From: Urechis unicinctus | Lineage: Eukaryota; Annelida; Polychaeta; Xenopneusta; Urechidae | NCBI GenBank assembly: GCA_034190875.2 | Contig: CM067349.1 | Location: forward strand, 14,233,437 to 14,297,436 | Direction of reading: 5' to 3' | DNA length: 64,000 nucleotides | Notes under the pieces: model-generated | Seen by the model: only the letters and a program-made list of their open reading frames with translations | The model's database searches: none | What the model was told of the DNA's origin: nothing | Part shown: one piece after another, positions 40,721-54,285 of the stretch | Layout: every line of letters begins with the position of its first letter | Numbering within the stretch: the first letter of the stretch is position 1 | Translations under genes and position numbers: made by a program

Positions 40721-41317
40721 TTTATGGGTTATCGTGAGAGAAAGCATCACTATTATTGATCTATGCAATTTGACTGCATACTACTATAAGAGCAGAATTA
40801 CAATCACCGCTATTTACGATGCAGACCGCATTGCTATGGAAAACGTTTTACCAGTCACATTGCTTTAACAACATCAGGTCATTGCTGTGGAATTGTATTT
40901 ACGAATCAAGTTTAGATATCTATTAGCTGTAACAAAGCAAACAGGAAAGGGGCTGGAAAATGGGCAATCCTTGGTTCCGCTCTTGTGTACCCACAATTCA
41001 GAATATGACAAGTTTCACCAGACAAATTGTGGAATGCATTGATCGGTTCTTCATGGATACGTAGCCTATGGTCACCTACAGTTTATCTGCCTCTTGATGG
41101 TACAAATTACCAAGTTTGCCAGACAATGACAGACAAGTTTATTCTAGGGAATCTCCATTCTTAACCTCTCTTTGCCTCAAACATGATTGCATTACTTTTC
41201 TTGAAATACAGTTCCTGACATGGGAAAGCATTGCATCAGTTATCCGGCAAAATATTCATTAATTGCTTACAACAATTTTTCATCCTGTATGTCACAAAAA
41301 CGCATTGACTATAGAAG
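40721..41317. other. 597-bp segment without counterpart at the B/C junction
   Basis: Between the shared words aagcttattg and gttactaacg there are 597 extra bases here, while at 31,002/31,003 the two words touch. No inverted ends or target duplication were seen, so a deletion at the B/C junction is as likely as an insertion here. No coding frame recognised. Confidence 0.75.
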
Positions 41318-43461
41318 GTTACTAACGTGCACCCTTATGTGCACTTACCTCTACATTATCAATCTTATTCTCATTCTAGCACCATTCTAATGGCATGTTG
41401 GAAGCCCTACGCGATGCAGTTAAACTGCCAAGTATAGTCTACTATCGGAAAATATCCCATTACTTTAAACATCAATGATTGTAGAAATTGTATTTACGAA
41501 TGGCCTGCATAATCTCTTCGATGTAGCTCGCGTCACTGGGAAACAGTTTGTTCCGCCTTTTGTGTGTGTCAACATCAGAATTCTTGACTTGAATAGGGCA
41601 TTGTTACATGCATTTGTTGCTAATGACATCATATGGATGCGTAGTTTAGCATTTTGGCTCCCGTAGCAACAGAAGCAGCTGCTCGTGGAATTGAATGAAT
41701 CATAAAATGAGGTTGTAAGATCCGATCAAGTCGATCATAATGGAAAGCCATGGCGCGACTGTCAAGTGTTGAAAACATGATTGATGAAAACTCTCTCAAA
41801 TTATTCAACATCGTTATGGTATTGTCTGATAGGTGGCTGATAGAATATTCGCATCAAACATTTGCATGGCGTCTGTTCGTGAAACAATTACTCACCACAG
41901 TAAGCGTCAGCCACGTGCTCGCACCCTGTGTTTTTATGGTACGCCGATTGGTGCACTAATAAAGCCCAGACACTTTAGACGCTCTAGTGGGATTACGCTC
42001 CTTATCTTATCTTGTGGAGGTTTAAGGCCCCCAAGCTTACAACCTGGTGTATTTTCAGGGATACCTTCTTGCCCTCTTATCTTCCAGGCTCACTGTAGTT
42101 CACTCAAAACGCACACTCACTGCAGACTTCCGTAGTGGTCTACTTTCGCCAAATCAGGAACTTTACTTTAGGATAGCATGTTGCTTATCTCAGCAGTACA
42201 CACTGAGGCATTGTACTGGTAAATTAAACTAATGGGCGCAGACAATCGATCAAAGGCAACCTGGAGAATGGATTTGAAGTGGTATGGCTGAATGCTTGGC
42301 AACTTGTTGAGTTGCCAGGTTTGCCTTAACAAATCGCCACCGTGACCGTTTTATCTTCATCATCTTCAAACTTCTACATTACAGAAAGTTTATTGAAAAT
42401 GAGGATACCGATTACCTCAACCTTTGAAAAGGTCGAGTTTGAAAGTGACAGGTATTATATTATAATAGTGTTATGGTCAATTTAAGGATTGATAAATAGA
42501 CAGCACGGCTTGCATCAGCGCCCAATTACCACAGTAACACAATGGCAGGCCCTCGAATCTTAGTGTGCCTGTTTCCTGGGTGATAGTAGCTTGAGTGCGT
42601 GCGCAAAGTCTGTGCTGGAAAATTTGAAATATGCGCAAAGCAAAACATTGTCCAACATTGTATGGATGAGAAATTACACAACACCGATGTTAGTGCTCAA
42701 AACTTAAAATAGAAAACACCATAAATTCTTTTCAATTTAACTATGGATAAAGAGCATTGTGTGGGATCAATGGTGATATTGATTCAGTCATATGGCCACA
42801 TCAATTCTCTGCACTAGGGGAGTAACAAACACGTTATAGAATCGGCATAATGATTGCAGTTCCCGGTGAATGCGGCACGAGTGCCCACAATTGTGCTTTC
42901 AACAGCACACAGTGAAAAGAGGGGCTATGCAATATTGTATGTAGTAATATGATAGCCAAGAATATGACTAGGCCATATGTTATAGGACAATTAACAGAGC
43001 TGTAAGAAGCTGACTGAGTAGTTACTGTGGGTTTGTTCACTCCACACATCCTTATTTTGCTTTGAGCTTGATCCCAAGAGAATGATTATAGATCGATCAA
43101 CATTCGTATATATTACCCATGGACTATTTGTTTTATCGATTCTTTGTCATGCAACTTCAGTCCCCATTCATGCTTGAAGTGTTGTAGAAGTAGAAGCAGT
43201 AGTAGTAGTGGTAGTAGAAGCAGTAGCAGTAGTGGTAGTAGAAGCAGTAGCAGTAGTGGTAGTAGAAGCAGTAGCAGTAGTGGTAGTAGAAGCAGTAGCA
43301 GTAGTGGTAGTAGAAGCAGTAGCAGTAGTGGTAGTAGAAGCAGTAGCAGTAGTGGTAGTAGAAGCAGTAGCAGTAGTAGTAGTAGAAGCAGTAGCAGTAG
43401 TGGTAGTAGCAGTAGCAGTAGTGGTAGTAAGTAGTAGTAGTAGTTGTAGAAAGCAGTAGTC

Positions 43462-43505
<44 letters not shown>

Positions 43506-44570
43506 CAGTAGTAGTAGTGGCAGTAGTAGTAGTGTTCTATTCAAGTAGCCCTCCAATGATCTATCGATTGCGCTTATGTGAAAGATTCGGTTATATGAGA
43601 TCTCAGTAAAATATTGACAAAGTATCAAATGAAGATGAAGTTAGTCTGTTCTTGCCAAATCAGGGACCAGCGGGAATAAAACCATTATCGAAGTTTCTTG
43701 ACGTCACTAGATATCTATATTTAACTAGTATCATACATTGTGTGTCTTTGCCAACAGAATATAAAGTAAACCTAATACAACCAGAGCTCACTCCACACTG
43801 ACTGCCACAACAGAGTCTGCAGCAGCAGCAGGATACTTATTGATGGTGTACAAAGTACAATCCCACATCGAACTGACTGTAAAAACTGGGGCGTTATCCA
43901 GCATCAGGACTACCAGTGTCAATTGATATTTCAATTCACATAAAGTGATAGTAATACAATTAGATAGGTTTAGCGATGCTTAAGCCAATTGTATGTCGGG
44001 TCTTTTCATGTGTACTGGTCTTGTCTGTACACACACACAACGGATATATTTCCACATTCCATGTTTTGCGTAACCCGATGAATATTCTAGAGTAAACATA
44101 ACGGTACATCATATTGATTATACTAGAAACCAGTATAACACGAGATTATTGATCCTGAGGAGAAAGAATAGATCAAGCAGCATGTGATGTATGCAATCGC
44201 CGGATCTATGTAAGGTTGAATATTCATGGCAATATTTGCACCTTATTTCTGTTCTTCAGTCGACCATGAGCAGTAAAATAAGGAGTGGCGCTCACCAAAT
44301 GTGTGCGAGTCTTTCATACCTAACTGCGTGAAGTTCACAGATGTTCAGGTGCTCTGTTAGGAAAGACTTCATTATTACTTACTTTTCATTGAATAAAATA
44401 TTGATAGCGATATCAGTATCCGCCTTTCCCCGACCAAAAAAATCACATCTCAATCGTCCATCACTTATGACAACAGCCACTCAACAATATACGTACATCT
44501 GCCAGAGAAATACCTGTGTAATGATAGCACAGAATATGGTGATTGTAGAGTTGTTCTTTGTTCTGTGCAT
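41318..44570. repeat. Repeat block D, first part
   Basis: A close copy of 31,003-34,500, with small indels and a shorter TAG/CAG tract. It supplies the left neighbour of the 9.8-kb tandem unit. Confidence 0.88.
43183..43534. repeat. TAG/CAG-type repeat, block D
   Basis: Same 24-bp higher-order unit as at 32,877, with fewer copies and more regular. Confidence 0.95.
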
Positions 44571-45365
44571 CTTCAGTTACACTCGGGAAAGGGAAATTGG
44601 AAGCTTGAAACGATACTTTGAGCTGCCAAGTATAGTCTGCAATGGGTTAATATTCTTCAGCTTTATACATATTGTTTTTTGGGTGTTTGATTTATCAATT
44701 ACTTTAAAGCAATTCATCCCTTCGATGCAATTCATCCCATCTCCCGATGGGTGCTCAAAACTTTGTGACCCCAATATTTAAGAATAGGTGGTCCACAAAG
44801 ATGTTACACAATGAAATCAAACAACTACAACATGTATCAGTGGAGAATAATTTCAAAAATTGGGCTGTTCGATCCGACGAACCGGAATTGTTATCAAAGA
44901 GTTATTTATAACAATATTTAAATGAAGACTCAATGGCACGTATATATAAACACTTGGGAGCAACAAACGCGTCGCCACAGACGTTGTGAATACAGTAATA
45001 TTATAAAGTCAACTCTATTGGACCACGTGCAAACTGAATAACAATGACATCATAAGCGCACAGATAAAAATATAATGAGTGAAATGCGCTCACAATTGGC
45101 GTTAAATCGGTCATGGCCTGATTTAAAAGTAAAATTGGAGCACCTATGACATTGAATTCAAACGATGACCTGGATTTAAAAATCTTTAAAGGAAATCAAT
45201 CGAAAATTCCACATCCTCGTGTGTACCAGGTGTTTATCTCAACTCTTACTGCACATCAAGGGGTTGACACTGGAATATAATGAGTGAATGCGCTAATGAA
45301 GGCGTTTAACGATCCATGAAAGGCGAGTTAGAGAATGGAGAGGTAGTAGAAAATTCCAGATCCTC

Positions 45366-45458
45366 GGGTGGGGGGGGGTGGGGGTTACACTGGGAAGGGG
45401 GTCATGAACGATCCATGGGGGGTTAGGGAATGGGGGGTAGTAGGGGGGGGGGGGGGGT
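45366..45458. repeat. Interrupted G-rich tract, copy 1
   Basis: Several G runs separated by short words. Corresponds to a modest G-rich word at 35,828-35,838 in block C and to a tract of about 75 bp at 55,038 in copy 2. Confidence 0.85.
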
Positions 45459-47724
45459 GTATGAATAAAGGGGTTATAATTTGCCAAAACTAAGCACCAC
45501 CTTGATAGGTACGCCCGCATCAGCTATCTCTTCTATATATCTATAACTGACGGACGAATCAATAACTGATCATGAGAAAAAGCTTGCTCTAAATAAAAAT
45601 CACAATTTCCTCATTCTTCCTCATACCATTGAAAGCGTTCTTTTTGAAAGCGATGCTTCCCTTCGACAGTTCCGTTAATAGGCCTTCACATTTTCATCCA
45701 TAGGTGACGCCCACCACTATGCCATAGAGGACCCGTTCATTCTTGACAATTAAATGCACTCTATTTCTGCCAACGATATTGTGAATATTCGTATTTGTTC
45801 GTACATTAAAAAATCAAAAAGGAAGTTCTTTTCTTCTTTCTATATCATTTTACATTAAACGTGTGAGATTGTTTGAAAATATTCATATTTGCATACGAGT
45901 TCAAGCACATAATGAATGCGCCATCAATTCTTGTCAACTTCAATACTGACAAGGCTTCGTGATGTCAACGATTGATTTGTTTGCTTTTCAATGGTGGTAT
46001 TGATTAAGTTACAAGTCAACAGCATGCAATACGGATGCTAAATGCTCGTTGTTTGATCGCCGCTACAAAATCATAATGATGATTGTAGTTGTGAATGTGG
46101 TATGAATACACCCAGTGGTATAGGCCACAGCACGTTGGTGCAGAGAGGCTATGTAATATTAGATGTACTGGTACGATAGCCGCGAATAGCTCTCACAGTT
46201 GTTTCCTGTGCTAACCAAAAGGACTGGTCCAATGCGTGCAGGATGATGAGTTGAGGACTAGGAAGCCTATGTGTGTTAATTGAACATTTCCTCATGTGGT
46301 CCGGTCCGATGGCCAATAAGATTGCTAACGTTTGTTCAGCAATCATAATAATAACCCATGCTAGCAGAAGTACAAACAGTGATGTCAGCAAAAGGACGCC
46401 TATGATGTATCGAATGCGCCAATGTTGTTGAAATGTGCAATATAGAATGGTAAAATATAATACTAACGGAAAATGTGATTTGTCTACTTAAAACAGGTAA
46501 CCACTATACCAGTCACGTGAAATCAATGATAGACCAGCAATGAAATATGGATCAATGTGGATTCAAATAGAAGTTCAATCTAAACTGAATGCAACTTTTC
46601 GTTACCGACACTGCATAACCACAGCACACGTTTCACAGCGAACACCCTCCCATCAAACAATGCAAGCAGCATTTGGCATATATTCCCCCGCTAGAATCTA
46701 TATCAACGATCGACAAGATGGTACTTTCCCAACCCAATCCTGTACTCCACAGCTAGCATCTTGTACCGTTGTTAATTGTAATGTGATGAATGTCAACTAA
46801 GTCCAATGAATAACAGCCATTTTGGGCACGAATCCGGACATCTTTATAACGTTTCTTATATATCAAATGTCTGTCACATATAACTTGGATATTATCCAGC
46901 TTCAAAGCTATTGATGGCAACATGCTGTCAATCTAGAACTCGACTCAAAACAACACTCAACCACGTTTTCGTCCTTTTATCGTCCTCTGATATTTACTGT
47001 AATTCGATAGGAATTGGTTTCACCATACCGGCTATAATATACACCAGTATCACACAAGTTTGTCATCGCTATAATATAGCGAGGATGGGCACACCGCACT
47101 TAAATGACACTAAAAAGACATCCTTTTTAAAGATGTATAGATCAAGCAGCTTCCGAGGTATGTCATCACGAAATCTCCATTGGATAAATATCTTTGTAAC
47201 AACTTGTTGTCTCAAAGCGGGTCGTTGAATCTATTATTCAGTCGTGACTGTGCAGCACCTGGCGCTCATCAAAATATATGCAGGTATTTCACACCTGACT
47301 GTGGGAAGTTGACAGATATTGCGGCATTGTGGTGTCTCTTTTTGTAATCACCTCTAAATCGTAATAATTTCTGAATAGCGTTGTTGCCTCTGTGTGAAAT
47401 TCTCAAAGCCAGAACCATTTGTTCCTATTTTCCACCTGCAGTTTAACATTTGTACAGGGAAAAACATCAAAGTGAAAACGGCTCATTTTCGCAGAGCTCT
47501 TTTGATTGACTATTTTGTCAAGCCATATAAATTATTCATGGTTTCAGTTTATATAACAGGCTTAACTTTACACTGAGCAATACATTCACCGATAATTGAT
47601 TTCTATATATAGTCGCCTTCGTAGAAGCGGAGTGAGATACGGTTAAAGTTGATAAAAGATAATGGATTATCTTCCTTTAGAATAGAGAAGAAATTCCACA
47701 GGATATCGCTACTAAATGGCTGAA

Positions 47725-47752
47725 GTGCCTATATACAAGCGCATATAGGCAC
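47725..47752. other. Conserved hairpin, tandem copy 1
   Basis: Identical to 37,932-37,959. Confidence 0.8.
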
Positions 47753-50278
47753 ATGATAGACGTACACTAGTCACGATAGGTGTAGTTTGCATATATGGTT
47801 AGTGATGGCAGTCATTATAGGACTCGATATTCAGAAAATCAATCATAATTAAGCCACCATATCTGGTCTATGTTGGCGAAAGAGCCTTTGGAGCAATTCT
47901 CCTTTGTTCACTTTACACTTATACGAATCTAATCTCGTTCACACCATACAATGCTTTTTTTAACGCGATTGAATATTCGTCGGTTGAAAAACAATCAAAT
48001 ATCGTCTAAGCAATAACATGAAAGAACATGATCTCAGATGATATGTTTGTTGTAGTAATATTACGAGAAACATAAATAAAGTTGTCTCGTCTGTTTAGCT
48101 AATTGGCGATACAAGCTTCAGTTTATGGACCACGCCGATCCTACTTGTTCGCCTTGTAAAATATAGTACAATGACGAGGAGGCGATCAATAATTTCGCCA
48201 ACCATGTAATCCATCATCTATTGCAACATCGTACATGAACATATTGATCCAATGTAAAGCCAGACTGAATAACCGCACCAACACTTCATATCTGATGAAG
48301 AGAAGGAATAACCATTGTAACGATGACGAAAGAATACTCAATTCAAAGCTTACCCATGCAATCGCTACAGAGGAGATTAAAAAAGGCAGATCTGGTTGTT
48401 CAACCGCGAACCAGATATTATCCTCTGGTGTTAAAGCAAACTTCACAGGGTGGTCTTATGGCAACAAACAACGTTTAGACGCAAAGGACGCTTAAAAATG
48501 ATTACACATTGAAGCAATGAAAGCTCTTGTAGTCAACTTCTATTGGATTACATTACAATAATAACAATCACCTCATCGACACTCCAAATATCGTTCTTGA
48601 TTGAACCAAAAATTGCTTCAGTATTCTGACGCGGTGCAGTACACATTGAGGCATCATGCTGGTAAATAATACTAATGGGCGCAGACAATTGATCAAAGGC
48701 AAAAGAGGGTATGGCTGAATGCTTGGTAATTCGTTGGGTTGCCACGTTTGTCGATGCAAACCATCGCCACGGCCGTTATACCTTCACCTGTAGACTTCTA
48801 CATTACAAAAAGTGAATTCAACATGACGATACCAATTATCGATTTTTCTCATATCCATTGAAAACGTCGGTTTTGAAAGTGATGGGTAGTGTATAACTTC
48901 AACACACACTGCAAGAAATTAAATACGGGCATTTTTCAGCATATAATATTGCTTATTCAACAAACGATGAATAACATCTTGCATGTTTCTTTTTTAGTTC
49001 GTTCATCATTAATGATCCGTTGCAATCGGAAAGTCGAAAGAAATTGTGTTATTTTGGCATGAAACGCATTGAACATCATACATTACTTCGCCACTATTCG
49101 TATTTGTTAATGATCAGTAATGTTTAATCATAACGTTCCTTAACATCAAGACGTTGTGTTAATTGGACGTGTACGCAATAATATACGTAGTTATACAAAC
49201 ATACAATGGAAACAATAACGAATCATGCTGCAGGTTTCTTATTATGGCAGATAGAATATTTATATCAATGCACGATGAAAGCATTTGCACAACGTATTAG
49301 GGTCGGTTTACAGCATTGATATATGACAGCACGGTTTGCATCAGCACGAAACTATCATAGTAATACCACGGGGATAATGCTAGCTGCATGGAAGTTTCTC
49401 GAATATCGATGTCTGGTTCTGTATGACAGTCGCTATTAAAACCACCCCTTAGTCTGTGCTATGGAAACTTTGAATGAAAGGTGTACTCACAGCTCAATGT
49501 CAATATGGCATCACACGTGACCTCTTATATAATCCTATTTTATATGGATGAGTGATTTGGCAACGATGATATAGTTGCACGTAATAGAGCAAACTTGAAT
49601 ATGGACATAGTGCATTGTGGGGTATCAATGGTTTTATTGATTAGTCACATGACCACATCAATAATCTGCATTAGGGGAGTAAAAGGCACATTGTTTGATC
49701 GACGTCTCAGAATCAGCGTTACAATTGTATTTCTAGGTGAATGAGGTATGAATCCCCCCAGCGGTTTCTATATTACGCTGTATAGAGTGGGACTAAGCAA
49801 TGGATGGTCTAGTGATATAAGAGCCAAGAAAAGGAATGGTCTATTGAGTCCAGGATGTTTACATGAGGAGCAGGAATCTGACAAAGTGGTAACTATGGGT
49901 TTATTCAATATTTGCTATGGTTACCAAGCGCCTGATTCAAAAGAATGATGACGAATAAAAAAATCAGAGGTCAGTCAACAGTCAAATATAATATCCATGG
50001 AAGGATTCTTATCATCATTTCTTTTTCAGGAACCTTGAGGCCCCTATTATGTTTGAGGACGTTTAGTAACAGCAGTAGTAATAGTAGTATAGGGAGTAGC
50101 GGTACTGGCACACCAGTCTCATATGATTATGACACGCCTATCTCATATGGTGCAACCCAGAAAACACACAGGGTGACTCACATGAGCCAGCGAACAGCTC
50201 GCACCTCCCCCCACACCATATGAGCCCAGCCCTTCTAGCCCCTATGGTATAGGCCCACTAAAGAGGGCGACAGCAATG

Positions 50279-50551
50279 TCAACCATCTACAACAGGACTC
50301 TTAGGAATAAGCTCTTCTAAACGACTCACGCGCTCCAAAAGGTCCTCATACTTCGATTCCAATTCCCTCACATTCTCCTCTACACCAGGACCCTGAGGAA
50401 TAAGCTCTTCTAAACGACTCACGCGCTCCAAAAGGTCCTCATACTTTGATTCCAAATCCCTCACATCATTCTCAAGGTCCACCTTCTCCTCCCATATATG
50501 TTCCACATCTGCTTGCAGCTCGGCCACCCCAATATGTTCATCGGTGCTCAT
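50279..50551 (-). CDS. Small coiled-coil protein of the fossil element, copy 1
   Basis: A 90-residue frame lies 23 bases downstream of the polymerase end on the same strand. It is acidic and heptad-patterned, with the block ELESKYEDLLERVSRLEELI occurring once exactly and once almost exactly, about 35 residues apart. This predicts a parallel coiled coil able to oligomerise. It is not recognised as a named Polinton product. It could be a small accessory protein of the element or the remnant of a longer one. Confidence 0.6.
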   Translation of the reverse strand: MSTDEHIGVAELQADVEHIWEEKVDLENDVRDLESKYEDLLERVSRLEELIPQGPGVEENVRELESKYEDLLERVSRLEELIPKSPVVDG

Positions 50552-50574
50552 TCTATACCTCAGCTATCATATGT

Positions 50575-53500
50575 TCAACATATCGACACGTGCCCATAGG
50601 CCAGAGTGTCTACACCACCTGGAGCTATCCACCGCTTTGAGTCAAAGGGGGAGAGAGACACCTTGTTAACGTGGAGCCCATATATTTTATGGCAGTCACT
50701 CCTGAGCATGTTCATTCCGTGGCGAAACTGCTTCTGGTCGAACAGTGACTCCACGTACTGAGCGTGTCGTAGATGCTTCTTCACCACGACCTTCTTCACA
50801 CCCTTAGCTCTTTTTATCTCGCCCTCATCAGACATCAGGATAGAGTACATCTTAGGGCGCAAACCAACGTACTCCTTGATGGGCACGCCAGCGCACTCAT
50901 CCTTCATCTTACCCAGAACCATTTTGTTTTTGTCACTGTGTAGGGCATGAGAAGGGTCAAAGTTACTAGTGTCAAAGAGATGCCCATCCTCCATCATATC
51001 AGCATAGATGTCAGTGGTACGGATCTCAAGCAGCAGCGAGTCTGTGTCTGTGTAAAGCAGGTTAATATTACTGTCATATCTAGCCTTCATGTTATTGTAG
51101 TAAAAGTCATACATCAAGTGCTTTGAGAGGTCCAGAATGCACATGCCAATGTAGACCGGGCGGTTCAGCACTAAGCGAGTCTTGTGCATATGCAGGGCAG
51201 CTAGATCATCGTCAAACACTTTTTGTCGAGCATAGGCGGGGCTGGCAACAAGCCCACGTATTTTTTCTTTTTCCGATGAGCGTACAATCTTAACGTCGAC
51301 TCGCCTCCGGAGATTCTCCATCGTTTTACCAAAGACGGAGTTATTCATAAGTTTATAGAGATCCTTCTCAAAGTCGATGTTGGCGGCCTTGCGCAGATCT
51401 GTATTCATCCTTATGTAAGGCTCCATCCATGGACTCTGGTCAAAGACAAGCGCACGATGAATCTTGGTGAGTCTCAACCCCAAAGACAGATATAGCTTGA
51501 GGTTCCTGTAGTGTACCACATACTTCTCCTTGTTCCGCAGGTTGGGCACCAGCTTTTCAACTCCATTTCCGGTGCTCCCCAATGCACCTAGGAGATCTTT
51601 CTGGTAGTCTGACAACCACTCATTTTGCACAAGAAGCCGCTCCGGCGCTAGGGGGTAATCGTTGTGTTCGTCATGAAGCGCAGCAGGATACTCCAAGTCA
51701 ACCTCAATTATATACCCCGTTTCAGCATCATCGGGATGGTCCTGGATCTCTAGGTTCTCAGGCCGTTCCACCCACTCAATACCCGAAGTAGGTAGGGCTT
51801 GGCTCATCGCCCACCCATACAGGTTGTTGGCATCGAGGTACTGGATATAGCTCGCTGGCTTATCCTGCTCAAAGCCCTCCACGTATGGGTTGTTCGCTTT
51901 AGCGTGGCGATGTGATACCATGCTTATCCCACCGCGCAGCCCCTTCTCAATAAACAGGTGCTTGTCATAATCGGTGAGAAGCTCGAGTTTCACCCCTGTG
52001 CTCTTAAGAAGCGCATCCCACGACAAACCGGGGCTGGTATAGTAGTGGGCCGGATCCAACCCGTATTGCTTAAGACAGGTTTTGCGGAATGTTTCAAACA
52101 CATCGGCCAGGAGCAGTACATCCGTGGGTAAGTAAAGGTCATGGTAGTCCCCCATGTTTTTACAACTGAACGTGTTCCAGACTTTCTGGGCGTGTTCATA
52201 GTCTGCAGCAGATATACCCTGTTCAGAGAGCTTGCTGTAGAAATCATGGATCGGCGGCAGTGGAGCATCAAACTTATCCCAGCCATCCATGAACTCATAG
52301 GGATACACTCCCTTACGCAGCAGCAAGCGCCGCTTCATCTGGTCTGGCTCGTATTCCTCCGTCACAGCAAAGGCATCTGGGTTGTTAGCAGACACAAGCT
52401 TGTCGAGCGAGGCCAGGAGGAACTGTGCACTGTCAATGAAGCGCAACTGTCCGACCGACAGGGAGATATACTTCTCCATGTTATTTGGGATGCAGTTGAT
52501 ATTGCCCTCCACTTTGCTTATACCCTGCATCAAGAGATGGGAGTCGTAGCCCCGCAGGTTATGGAACACCACAGGGATGGGTGTTGTCTTGGGACTCAGC
52601 CGAAGTTTCAGGTTACACACGTTATGGGCTGGCCCTCTGTACAAGCCTGTTATATGGCAGTGATCGCGAACAGAGTCATAGCCCAGTTTTTTCTTGCACA
52701 CATGACAGTGAGTTGCAGCCTTATGTGCCCTTCTATCCTCCCGAGTCATCCGCATAGGGACAGGCTTGGACAGAACTGCTTTGATCTTTTGCTCCTCCTG
52801 CTGCAGAGCCTGTAAGAACTTCTCCACAACATTGCTTCCTCTATAAACCACTGGGGGTTCTGTCTGCCCATCACATCGGACAACCACATAGCCGTAACCA
52901 CATGGCTCATGCTCCTGTGTTCTCTGCGTGTTGCTCTTACCAGTATTAGGCGCAGGTCCCGGAAGCTTCACTGTGAGCGCCTCAAAGTCGGCATAGATAA
53001 GATAGGGGGCAGCAAACTGTTTCTGCCAGTTCTGGAAGGATAATATGTTCTTCCCTTCCTCAGGCATGTCAACTCGCACAGCAGTCTGCCCGATACCCAT
53101 GCACTCAGGTTTGTGCGCCAGGAGCAGTTTCTCAGTGGTGTATCCATGCAAGCATCGCTCGCAGAAGAACTTGCGGTGCTCATACTTACTCTGGTCATAC
53201 AGCAGGCGGTTCAGGTCTTCGATCTGCGTGTAATGAAACCTACCCTCCTCCTCAATCAGCATGAGGTTAATACATGGACCAGGCTGTCTGCTGATACGGT
53301 GAACGATGGTGGCCTTTCCATCCCAGCCAAAGACATTCAAGCCGCCTACTTTAGCATGTTTTTCTATCTTCTCAATCTGCAAGATAGGCGTTGGATAGTC
53401 CACGCCTTTTCCTTCTAAGAGTCTTAAGAGCGGCTTAATGTTATATTTCGATGGTCGCTGCGGGTTCTTGGCAACCGGGTGCAGAGCCGCTTCAATGGAA

Positions 53501-53971
53501 TATAGAACGCAGTGTGGGTCATTTTGTGTTTTTTACGTTTCTAATTGCCTTCTTTACCGCCAGCTTTCTCGGCAGTTTCAGGTAGGAGCCACCTTTCAAT
53601 GGCTGGTAGTTGGCAATATCAATCCACAGAGTTGTGACCGCCTGAAACTCCCAGCCAGAACCTTGGTTGGTCCACTTCTCCAACCGCTCTTGGATATTAG
53701 CATTGCACTGGTCCAGCTCATCGTTAATATCTTCTGAGGAGAGAACCACCTGCTGCTTATTACGCAATACAGGCTCAAAATACTCAGTACTGTCATCATC
53801 TGAGTGCTTGGAGAGTCTTACCTTAAGGGTAAACTGACACTTGATTCCACCTAGCTCTTCCAGCTCACCAGTCAAAACTTTATGCATCTTCCGACGCATG
53901 CCCTTAAAGAACATCATAAGGTCCGAGCTAAAAGGGTGAGACTCAGGAACGTTCATCACCCATCCACGCAA
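50575..53971 (-). pseudogene. Fossil protein-primed DNA polymerase B (pPolB), copy 1
   Basis: Belongs to the Polinton/adintovirus pPolB family, which replicates linear genomes from a protein primer. Parts in order: an N-terminal region typical of invertebrate adinto-like polymerases, a Cys/His finger-like segment, the exonuclease motif around YADFEA, an endonuclease VII-like Cys/His module, the palm motifs around DANNLYGW and NNSVFGK, and the catalytic YTDTDS. The gene is nearly complete but broken, with about one break. The family is clear; whether it is a Polinton proper or an adintovirus cannot be settled without the missing genes. Confidence 0.9.
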
Positions 53972-54285
53972 ATAGTTTTTAACAGCCCACTTAGTCTTCT
54001 TGAAGGCAAGACGCGCTGTGGGGACTGGGGACTGGGTTGCGGGATGCGTGGGGCAGGGACAGGTCTGCGTGGGGCAGGGACTGGTCTGCGTGGGGCAGCA
54101 GTGGGGACAGGGATGCGTGCCACCCCAGCCTTTAATCTAGCAAACATCTCCTTGTATGTACGGTCATATTCATTACGCACTTGGAGTGCTTTGAGTGCAA
54201 CCTTAGAGTGTGGATAAGGAGGCTTAAAACCGTGAATTGAAACATAATCGTTTTGGGCTTCACGTGCTCGCTGATTATGAGTCAT
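53956..54285 (-). CDS. Small proline-rich ORF upstream of the fossil polymerase, copy 1
   Basis: A 109-residue frame whose end overlaps the polymerase start region. The first half is mixed and charged; the second half is a short repeat of PAPRRPV and PAPRIPQ-like words. No domain recognised. Treated as a separate part of the fossil element. Confidence 0.5.
   Translation of the reverse strand: MTHNQRAREAQNDYVSIHGFKPPYPHSKVALKALQVRNEYDRTYKEMFARLKAGVARIPVPTAAPRRPVPAPRRPVPAPRIPQPSPQSPQRVLPSRRLSGLLKTICVDG

Noticed and set aside
52141-52815. 224-codon frame on the + strand, repeated at 61,799-62,473
   Set aside because: It lies wholly antisense to the fossil polymerase and follows that gene's codon pattern.
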